The position numbers and the translations under genes are program-made. Positions 6,321-12,461 of a stretch of 14,496 bases of DNA are shown here, piece by piece. Every line of letters begins with the position of its first letter. Position 1 is the first letter of the stretch. Where the stretch lies: contig JAYUOV010000132.1 in assembly GCA_043760535.1 (NCBI GenBank), forward strand, positions 1 to 14,496, read 5' to 3'. This DNA is from JAZKFT01 sp043760535 (lineage in GTDB: Bacteria; Bacteroidota; Bacteroidia; Chitinophagales; Chitinophagaceae). The notes below the pieces were generated by a model. The model had not been told where the DNA came from. It did not search any database and was given only the letters and a program-made list of their open reading frames with translations.

Positions 6321-8054
6321 TTATGTACTTCTTTTTTGTAAAAATGTAGCAAACAAAAAACTAAAAATGAAAACCAATATAACGCCTGCAGGATTATACC
6401 AAAGAAACTCAAATTTGATACCATGATAGATGCTGCTGTTTTGCAATAAATGAAATCCGATGATTATAAACTGGCTTACAACTGCTGCCCAAAAAATAAC
6501 GGTGCCTTGTATTTTTTTTACCATAAATGCAATTAAAAAAACACCAAGAATAACACCGTAAAACAGCGATCCCAAAATATTTACAGCTTCTATTAAACTG
6601 CCCATATTGGTGGCAAACATGGCTACAAAAATGCTAAACAAACCCCAGCCCAAAGTATATTGCCAGCTTAGCCTGTAAGCCTTTGCTTCGCTGCAATCTT
6701 TTTTCAAAATATTTTTATGAATATCCACCACCGTACAGCTTGCCAGCGAATTTAATGCAGCCGCAATACTGCCCCATGCCGCCAGTATGATTACGGCAAT
6801 AAGCAGCCCTACCAAGCCTTTCGGCAAATTGTGTGTTACAAAATACAGAAAGATATAATTGGTATCGCTTTTTTCTCCGCCAGTTATAGCAGCGTTTAAC
6901 ACATCTGTGTATTGGCTTTTCAAAAGCTTCATTTTTGCAGCACCAATCTTAACCGAATCGTAGTAAACTGCAATCATTTTCTCGGCCCCAGCCACTTTTT
7001 GAGCTTTCAAAATATTAATCTGGTAAACCTGTTGGTTTTCCATTTCATCCCTAAACTGTGCTTCCAGGTTCTCCAGCTTTGGTTTTGCCGAAGTTTCTTT
7101 AGCCTGCGCTACTCTTGTTTGGTTAAAAAAAATGGGTTGGCTGCGGTATTGGTAAAAGGCAAATACTAACACACCTACCAACAAAATACCAAACTGCATA
7201 GGCACTTTTATAAAGCCATTGGCCAATAAACCAAGGCGGCTTTCTTTGTTGTTTTTAGCAGTTAGATAGCGGCCTACCTGGCTTTGATCGGTGCCAAAAT
7301 AGCTGAGTGCCAAAAAGAAGCCGCCGATAACGCCGCTCCACATATTGTATTTATCGTTCCAGTTAAAACCTTTGTTTGTAACGCCGCTGGTGATAATATT
7401 CATTTTGCCCAGGTTACCGCTAGTTTGTAACGCTTCTTTAAATCCAACGCCTTCGGGCAACAAATGCACTACCATATAACCAGCAATAAACATACCGGCC
7501 ATAATGATAAGAAACTGCAACTGCTGCGTATATGCCACTGCTTTGGCACCGCCGCTTACAGTATAGATAATCAGCAGGCCGCCCATTACAATATTGGTGA
7601 GGTAAATATTCCAGCCGAGTAAAGAAGATATAATGATGGATGGAGCGTAGATGCTGATACCGGTACTCAAACCCCGGGACAACAGAAAAAGAAAAGCTGT
7701 AAGTGTTCTCGTTTTCATATCGAACCGCTGTTCCAAGTATTCATAAGCTGTGTACACTTTTACCTTACGAAAAATGGGTACGAATACGATGCTGATAACA
7801 ATCATGGCTATAGGCAGGCCAAAGTAATATTGTACAAACCGCATCCCATCGGTATAAGCCTGCCCGGGTGCACTTAAAAAGGTAATAGCGCTTGCCTGTG
7901 TACCCATAATGCTGAGTACCACCAGCCACCATGGCATGGATTGGTTACCCAAAAAATAGCCATCCAGATCTTTGCTGTGCTTGCTTTTATACAAGCCATA
8001 GCAAATAATGCCGGCAAGGGTAAGGGCTAATACAATCCAGTCGAGGTTAGTCAA
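6321..8054 (-). CDS. Sodium:solute symporter (SSS family), TTG start
   Basis: The 577-residue membrane protein has the SSS/SGLT-like core: a first span at 5-21, then DLDGYFLGNQSMPWW (29-43), GTQASAITFLSAPGQAY (51-67), SYFGTDQSQVGRYL (251-264) and AALNSLASCTVVD (432-444), which holds the serines expected near the Na2 site. It should import a small sugar or sugar acid with Na+ through the inner membrane. Between residues 303 and 398 there is a polar, Lys/Glu-rich segment of about 95 residues, predicted soluble and helical, not present in the minimal transporter. The start is TTG at 8054-8052: the first span would be lost with any later ATG, and upstream the frame is closed at 8102-8100 with no ATG between. 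An octamer repeat array abuts this start. The substrate cannot be read from sequence; the neighbours suggest a glycoside product. Confidence 0.88.
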   Translation of the reverse strand: MTNLDWIVLALTLAGIICYGLYKSKHSKDLDGYFLGNQSMPWWLVVLSIMGTQASAITFLSAPGQAYTDGMRFVQYYFGLPIAMIVISIVFVPIFRKVKVYTAYEYLEQRFDMKTRTLTAFLFLLSRGLSTGISIYAPSIIISSLLGWNIYLTNIVMGGLLIIYTVSGGAKAVAYTQQLQFLIIMAGMFIAGYMVVHLLPEGVGFKEALQTSGNLGKMNIITSGVTNKGFNWNDKYNMWSGVIGGFFLALSYFGTDQSQVGRYLTAKNNKESRLGLLANGFIKVPMQFGILLVGVLVFAFYQYRSQPIFFNQTRVAQAKETSAKPKLENLEAQFRDEMENQQVYQINILKAQKVAGAEKMIAVYYDSVKIGAAKMKLLKSQYTDVLNAAITGGEKSDTNYIFLYFVTHNLPKGLVGLLIAVIILAAWGSIAAALNSLASCTVVDIHKNILKKDCSEAKAYRLSWQYTLGWGLFSIFVAMFATNMGSLIEAVNILGSLFYGVILGVFLIAFMVKKIQGTVIFWAAVVSQFIIIGFHLLQNSSIYHGIKFEFLWYNPAGVILVFIFSFLFATFLQKRST

Positions 8055-8058
8055 TTAG

Positions 8059-8122
8059 TTGATTGGTTAATTGGGTGATTGGTTAATTGGGTGATTGGTT
8101 TATTGGTTGATTGGTTGATTGG
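8059..8122. repeat. Eight tandem octamers abutting the symporter start codon
   Basis: Eight consecutive 8-bp units of consensus TTGATTGG (variants TTAATTGG, GTGATTGG, TTTATTGG) begin 5 nt upstream of the TTG start of the symporter gene. No Shine-Dalgarno sequence separates array and start. On the coding strand the units read as CCAATCAA. A shorter array of the same unit in opposite orientation overlaps the PIG-L stop (8523-8554). Confidence 0.9.
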
Positions 8123-8155
8123 TATTGAAGTAGTGGTTTTGCCATTTGCACTTTA

Positions 8156-8260
8156 CTACTTAAACGCATTCGTAAGCCATATAAAAAAGAACACTTCGAC
8201 TACCAGCACAAAAAGTACGGTGGCATAAAGGATGTTCCATTTAAGTTTGGAATTGTTCAT
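8156..8260 (-). CDS. Single-span membrane microprotein, 34 aa
   Basis: ATG 8260-8258 to TAG 8158-8156 encodes a 34-residue protein. It has a polar, basic N-terminus (MNNSKLKWN) followed by one strongly hydrophobic, valine/phenylalanine-rich span (about residues 10-29, VLFVLVVEVFFFIW with a single buried Glu) and a short TNAFK tail. It lies 12 nt after the stop of the other small membrane gene and about 100 bp before the symporter, on the same strand, which supports expression as part of this operon. I recognise no family. Small single-span proteins often act as transporter or complex subunits; that it serves the SSS symporter is inference from position only. The coherent hydrophobic pattern and tight spacing argue that it is real. 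Confidence 0.6.
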   Translation of the reverse strand: MNNSKLKWNILYATVLFVLVVEVFFFIWLTNAFK

Positions 8261-8272
8261 AATGGCTTGTTT

Positions 8273-8434
8273 TTAAGAACGCTTGTTTTTATTACGATTT
8301 CCAAATGCCAGCAATAAGCCCAATACCAAGGCAATGGCAAAGCCAATTTTAAAGTTCTTGATAAGCTTGCCTACTATTAGCCCCACAACTACGGCTATAA
8401 AAAAAGCTACTTGTGCTCTTGTTGGGTTAAACAT
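8273..8434 (-). CDS. Two-span membrane microprotein, 53 aa
   Basis: ATG 8434-8432 to TAA 8275-8273 encodes 53 residues: a short N-terminus (MFNPTRAQ), a first hydrophobic span at about 9-22 (VAFFIAVVVGLIVG), a basic hinge KLIKNFK (23-29), a second span at about 30-45 (IGFAIALVLGLLLAFG) and a basic tail NRNKNKRS. By the positive-inside rule the hinge and tail pose a conflict, so topology is uncertain; a membrane hairpin is the simplest reading. It is the first gene after PIG-L and 12 nt before the 34-residue membrane protein. Nine perfect heptamer repeats end 5 nt before its ATG. No family is recognised. Its hydrophobic periodicity and operon position support a real gene. Confidence 0.65.
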   Translation of the reverse strand: MFNPTRAQVAFFIAVVVGLIVGKLIKNFKIGFAIALVLGLLLAFGNRNKNKRS

Positions 8435-8439
8435 GAACT

Positions 8440-8502
8440 GATTTGTGATTTATGATTTGTGATTTGTGATTTATGATTTGTGATTTGTGATTTGTGATTT
8501 GT
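8440..8502 (-). repeat. Nine tandem heptamers directly before a start codon
   Basis: Nine head-to-tail 7-bp units (GATTTGT, two of them GATTTAT, on the + strand) end 5 nt upstream of the ATG of the 53-residue membrane protein. In the transcript they read as (ACAAATC)n, a structure-poor leader. The same unit occurs four times before the Gfo/Idh start (4711-4738). Confidence 0.92.
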
Positions 8503-8522
8503 GATCTCTCGACCAGTCTTTA

Positions 8523-8554
8523 CGAATCAACCAATTAACCAATCAACCAATCAA
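8523..8554. repeat. Short octamer array at the PIG-L stop, inverted relative to 8059-8122
   Basis: Four 8-bp units (CGAATCAA, CCAATTAA, CCAATCAA, CCAATCAA) end directly at the TAG stop (8557-8555) of the PIG-L gene. The 16 bases 8545-8560 are the exact reverse complement of 8053-8068 at the symporter start, so the two arrays form an inverted pair around the two small membrane genes. Confidence 0.85.
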
Positions 8555-11074
8555 CTAATTACTACCCCCTGGCAATGCTATTAAATTCGCCATTATTCTA
8601 AATGCACCGGGTACACCCGCAGGTAGCTGCCTAAAGAAAACCAGGCTGCAATACACAAAATTACCTTTGCCGTATTTGGCAATTGCAAGGCTTCCGTTAC
8701 TTTCTTTTTCACCTGTATCGTTTATACCCAATGGTGTTTCAAAACGGCTATTTAGCTGCTCTGCCTGGTAAGTGCTGCGCTCTTGTACCCAACCCTCAAA
8801 ATCTCTCTCTGTTATTTTATTAGGGTAGGTTAATGCAGGGTGTTGTGGTAACAGAAAATTTACCTTGGCATCCTCTTCTGTAACCCTATTACGGGATACT
8901 ACAAACGGGTATGGGCCTACTTTTACACGTTTTAAACCCACTTCGTTGCTTTTTAAATATTGCACAATCAAATTGCCGCCATTTTCTACATAGCGGTTCA
9001 TAATATCGTTTTTATTGGTAAGCCATTCATATACATTGTGGGCTCTAACGCCTACCACAATAGCATCAAATTGTTTCAGGTTATCGTCATTTACATCTGC
9101 TTCTTCCAGGGTTTTTACTTCATACCCCATTGCTTCCAATGCTACGTGAACTTTATCTCCGGCACCATTAATATAGCCTATTTTTTTACCAACGGTTTTC
9201 AGATCTATATTAAGAACCGTAACCCTGTCTTGATAATAATATCGTATGGTAGGTATATGGTCGTATTCTATAGTACGGGCACCATTGGTAAATTCTCTTT
9301 TTTTACAATTAAAATCTGGCATAAACGAAAATGTCATCTGGTCTTTTTCTGTATTTTGATCTTTTAAATAGTTACTTATTTTAAATTTATAGGTTTGCGT
9401 TCCTCCATTGCTGGCGGTAAAAGCTGAATCAAACTGTACAGCCATAAAATTTTTACCGGTAAGATGTATCATAGCCTTTTGCATACCCGTTTTCTCAAAC
9501 TCGTTTACTGAAAGTTTTAGCGTAGCAGAATCCTGCCCTCCTTTTTTAAAAAGCACCAGATTATTATTGCTATACGTCAGGTAGCGGGGCGTAATAAATG
9601 TGGGCTTGTACATATCCCCTTTTGTAAGATCGTTGTATTTATATTTAATTGGCACTTGTAACTCCATAAACCAGCCATTATTAATTTTTACAGAAAGGGT
9701 TATTGTAATTGGATCATTTTCTGCTTTTCCAATCATTTCCTGATTGCTAATTTTAAACATACCACTAGTCATCTCTTCCTTTAGCCAATAGGGCTGACTT
9801 TCCATAAACGATTCGCTAAAGCCAATTCTAAGGGTATCGCTTACCATCCGGTTGTTTTCTAAAACCCTTGCTGGTTTTACTGGTTTTACCCTGGCAACAT
9901 TGGTGTATTGAAAACTCATTGGGATATAGCTGCGGTTAATAAGGTTCAAAATTACATTAACAGTATCGCCGCTTGGTATAAATTGCTGGGCAGTTACAGC
10001 CTCTACAAACAAGCCCGAACAAGCCACAATCAAATCCTCTATTTCTTTTCTTTTTTGAATCATCCAACCACCGGCTTCTTCTTGGGTTAGCTGTACAATG
10101 TCAAACTGTAATTTTACTAAAGCAGCTACCGATAACGAGGGGTCTTCTATTTTAAACCCAGCTATAATAGCATCAATAGCTTTATCTATTTTTTCACCAC
10201 CTTTTATCCGGTTCCAGCTAATATCCACATCATCCATCAAACTATTTTTTGGAGTAGTGCCATTAAGGGTTGAGAAATATTCAATGGATTGTCCACGTCT
10301 TCTTGGCCTGCCTTCGCCCTGGCATTTGTGCATGGTACGGGCTTCGGCACCCAGTTCGCCATAACTTTTACCCAATAAGGCATTGTAGCCACCAATATCA
10401 ATTTTAAATTGGTCTTCGCTGGTAGTATTGTTGCCACCAAAATTAAAAGAGTTCCAAAGCAATCTTTTGGCCTTCCACGGTTTTACGCCATATTTAAAAT
10501 GTTCGGTAAACCTAGTGGGGTCGGCAGCAGCGGCATAGGCTTCGGCACCAATAACAGCCGATGCTGAATGATGGCCATGACCTGCCCTGTTATCTGGCGG
10601 AAAACGGTTGATAATAATATCAGGCTGGTATTTTCTGATAACCCAAACGGCATCACTCAATATTTTTTCCCTGTCCCAGATACGCAAGGCTTCCTCGGTG
10701 CTTTTGCTGTAGCCAAATTCGTAGGCACGGGTAAAATATTGTTCTGCGCCATCCACACGCCGGGCTGCTAAAAGCTCCTGTGTACGCATCAGGCCAAGCT
10801 CTATGCCTTGTTCATCGCCAATGAGGTTTTGTCCGCCGTCGCCACGGGTAAGGCTCAGGTAGGCCGTACGGTATAGTTTTTCTTTGGCTAAATATGGGAG
10901 CAGTGTATTGTTTTCATCATCAGGGTGGGCGGCTATATAAAGCACACTACCAAGCACTTTTAACTTTTTAAGCTGCAATAAAATTTCTGAGGAAGTATAT
11001 GTTATTGGCGATTGGGTAAATGATGCATAAGGCAGTGAGCAACAGGCGAAAATGAGTAGTTTGATGATCTGCAT
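8555..11074 (-). CDS. Secreted PIG-L/LmbE-type deacetylase with C-terminal GATase1-like domain
   Basis: The 839-residue protein begins with a Sec signal peptide (1 to about 21). The PIG-L domain covers about 43-250, with the zinc and catalytic motif AHPDDE (49-54) and the second zinc motif GHGHH (165-169), both intact. A middle region (about 300-600) looks like beta-sandwich sequence without a recognised motif. The C-terminal domain (628-839) starts KIGYINGAGDKV and has DAIVVGVRAHN and a YGKGNFVYCSL strand; this is a class I glutamine-amidotransferase/ThuA-like flavodoxin fold without the catalytic Cys. PIG-L enzymes remove N-acetyl groups from GlcNAc-containing substrates (for example GlcNAc-PI, MshB, BshB). 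Export plus the downstream DUF1080 and Gfo/Idh genes suggest deacetylation of an amino-sugar glycoside in the periplasm. ATG 11074-11072 is supported by the signal peptide. Confidence 0.82.
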   Translation of the reverse strand: MQIIKLLIFACCSLPYASFTQSPITYTSSEILLQLKKLKVLGSVLYIAAHPDDENNTLLPYLAKEKLYRTAYLSLTRGDGGQNLIGDEQGIELGLMRTQELLAARRVDGAEQYFTRAYEFGYSKSTEEALRIWDREKILSDAVWVIRKYQPDIIINRFPPDNRAGHGHHSASAVIGAEAYAAAADPTRFTEHFKYGVKPWKAKRLLWNSFNFGGNNTTSEDQFKIDIGGYNALLGKSYGELGAEARTMHKCQGEGRPRRRGQSIEYFSTLNGTTPKNSLMDDVDISWNRIKGGEKIDKAIDAIIAGFKIEDPSLSVAALVKLQFDIVQLTQEEAGGWMIQKRKEIEDLIVACSGLFVEAVTAQQFIPSGDTVNVILNLINRSYIPMSFQYTNVARVKPVKPARVLENNRMVSDTLRIGFSESFMESQPYWLKEEMTSGMFKISNQEMIGKAENDPITITLSVKINNGWFMELQVPIKYKYNDLTKGDMYKPTFITPRYLTYSNNNLVLFKKGGQDSATLKLSVNEFEKTGMQKAMIHLTGKNFMAVQFDSAFTASNGGTQTYKFKISNYLKDQNTEKDQMTFSFMPDFNCKKREFTNGARTIEYDHIPTIRYYYQDRVTVLNIDLKTVGKKIGYINGAGDKVHVALEAMGYEVKTLEEADVNDDNLKQFDAIVVGVRAHNVYEWLTNKNDIMNRYVENGGNLIVQYLKSNEVGLKRVKVGPYPFVVSRNRVTEEDAKVNFLLPQHPALTYPNKITERDFEGWVQERSTYQAEQLNSRFETPLGINDTGEKESNGSLAIAKYGKGNFVYCSLVFFRQLPAGVPGAFRIMANLIALPGGSN

Positions 11075-11543
11075 AAAAAAATGTGAAATGCGAATTTAGG
11101 TGAATGGACGATGTGTTTGTTGCCGTTTGTAAAACGGTATTTTGTTTAAATACCGTAAACTTAATCCGAGGCTTTATTGGACTTGCGAAAATATTTTAGG
11201 TGGGCTATTGCACTTCAAAAGGGTTTTCAGTCTTTTAAAACTGGTATTAAAAACAGTTTTGAATAGGACATACAAAAACCATTTCTAAAAATTTATTTTA
11301 AATAAAATGTTTAATATTTATTTTAAAATAAATCAAATAAATTTAACAATATTATTTCTGTGTAAGTAAATATTTTTTTTAAACGAATAAAATGAACAAA
11401 CAAATTAAAATATTTTCTTTTTTAAACTAAAAACATTTTGTTGATGTTTAAATATTTGATATCAGTTTTCAAACAGAATGCCCGGGTAGTTACACAATAG
11501 ACACCATTCTTTTAATGCTTTTTTAATTCAAAATTTATCAATT
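11075..11543. other. Divergent regulatory spacer between the PIG-L operon and rhodopsin
   Basis: This 469-bp AT-rich region must hold the promoters of both directions. It contains a perfect 9-bp inverted repeat ACGGTATTT/AAATACCGT (11134-11142, 11148-11156), 60-82 bp before the PIG-L start; a 7-bp inverted repeat AAAACTG/CAGTTTT (11237-11243, 11254-11260); and two AT-only 18-bp near-duplicates at 11291-11308 and 11316-11333, the second a perfect palindrome. Sequence resembling the Bacteroidota -7 element (TAnnTTTG) is seen at 11451-11458 (7 of 8), but no partner -33 element lies at the right distance, so I do not call a promoter. A 31-codon frame at 11104-11199 has no support. Confidence 0.6.
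11134..11156. promoter_or_regulatory. Perfect 9-bp inverted repeat, possible operator or leader hairpin
   Basis: The arms ACGGTATTT and AAATACCGT are exact reverse complements separated by 5 nt. The site is 60 bp upstream of the PIG-L ATG and 388 bp upstream of the rhodopsin ATG. Position and symmetry suit a dimeric regulator of the catabolic operon, or a 5' leader hairpin. There is no U-tract, so a terminator is unlikely. No regulator gene is in the window. Confidence 0.4.
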
Positions 11544-12284
11544 ATGAACCAGACCCTCATGGAGATATTACCTATCTCCAACAACAATTATGTTGCATTT
11601 ACTTTCTTCATTGGCTGTATGGCCATGCTTGCGGCATCCGTATTTTTCTTCTTTGAGTTATCTAATACTACCGCAAAATGGCGAACATCAGTATTAGTAT
11701 CAGGGATTATTACTTTCATAGCAGCAGTACACTACTACTACATGAGAGATTACAATCTTGCTACAGGTGAATCACCAACCTTTTTCCGTTATGTAGACTG
11801 GATTTTAACAGTACCGCTTATGTGTGTTGAGTTTTATTTGATCACAAAAAAAGCTGGTGCTAAAGTAAGCTTGCTATGGAAATTAATTGCGGCATCTGTA
11901 TTTATGTTAATTACCGGCTACGTAGGTGAGGCTATATACCCTACTGAAAAACAAAGCTGGATTTGGGGATTTGTAAGTGGTGTCGCTTACTTCTACATTG
12001 TTTACCTTGTGTGGTTTGGCGATGTTGCAAAACTTGCTAAAAGTGCGGGTCCTGCTGTTGCCAAGGCCAACAAAGCACTTGCTTGGTTTGTATTAGTTGG
12101 TTGGGCTATCTATCCTATTGGTTATATAGCTGGTACCGAGGGCGGATTATTTGGTATGAAAGTATTTAGTGGTTTATCACTAGACATTGTTTATAACATT
12201 GGCGATGCAATTAATAAGATTGGTTTTGGTCTTGTTATTTATATACTTGCTCAGTCGGACAAACCCGCTGTAGCTAACGCCTAA
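11544..12284 (+). CDS. Proton-pumping proteorhodopsin (DTE type)
   Basis: A 246-residue seven-helix retinal protein. The third helix has RYVDWILTVPLMCVEFYLI, giving the pump triad D85 (Schiff-base proton acceptor), T89 and E96 (donor), i.e. DTE, so an outward H+ pump rather than a Na+ (NDQ) or Cl- pump. H63 in AAVHYYYMRD corresponds to the conserved His of proteorhodopsin. The retinal lysine is K225 in DAINKIGFG, with counter-ion D221. M93 sits at the spectral tuning position (105 in GPR), where Leu or Met gives green absorption. Helix 5 reads WIWGFVSGVAYFYIVYLVW, with G142 where xanthorhodopsins have the antenna-fenestration glycine and GPR has Phe (alignment from memory). It provides light-driven proton motive force in the inner membrane. 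The retinal supplier Blh is encoded 178 bp downstream. Confidence 0.96.
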   Translation: MNQTLMEILPISNNNYVAFTFFIGCMAMLAASVFFFFELSNTTAKWRTSVLVSGIITFIAAVHYYYMRDYNLATGESPTFFRYVDWILTVPLMCVEFYLITKKAGAKVSLLWKLIAASVFMLITGYVGEAIYPTEKQSWIWGFVSGVAYFYIVYLVWFGDVAKLAKSAGPAVAKANKALAWFVLVGWAIYPIGYIAGTEGGLFGMKVFSGLSLDIVYNIGDAINKIGFGLVIYILAQSDKPAVANA

Positions 12285-12290
12285 TCATTG

Positions 12291-12327
12291 TAAAAGAAGT
12301 ACGATAATTATTATCGTACTTCTTTTA
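12291..12327 (+). terminator. Strong intrinsic terminator after rhodopsin
   Basis: Two 18-base arms (12291-12308 and 12310-12327) are perfect reverse complements around a single base, so the RNA forms a stem of about 16 bp with a tiny loop, 7 nt after the rhodopsin stop. The A-run on one side and the U-rich TTCTTTTA on the other make it potentially bidirectional. Confidence 0.85.
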
Positions 12328-12461
12328 ATTCAATACATTTTGTAGCACATTAAATGGGGCTTCTCATCATCAATAATGAGACACATCGTTTCCAGCATCT
12401 AAACAATAGCAAAATAATTTCTATGATGCGCCTACTTAGATATTAAAACAAAATTACTACC

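Noticed and set aside
4705..8502. Heptamer arrays as a CRISPR array
   Set aside because: Units are 7 bp, contiguous and without spacers; there are no cas genes.
11104..11199. 31-codon + strand frame in the divergent spacer
   Set aside because: No recognisable features, crosses the palindrome, and no spacing evidence to rhodopsin.
11433..11458. TAnnTTTG-like -7 elements for a rhodopsin promoter
   Set aside because: Matches of 6-7 of 8 exist in AT-rich DNA, but no TTTG-type -33 element lies 19-21 bp upstream, so a promoter call is not supported.
11544..12284. Sodium- or chloride-pumping rhodopsin
   Set aside because: Helix 3 carries D-T-E rather than N-D-Q or N-T-Q, so a proton pump is the supported reading.
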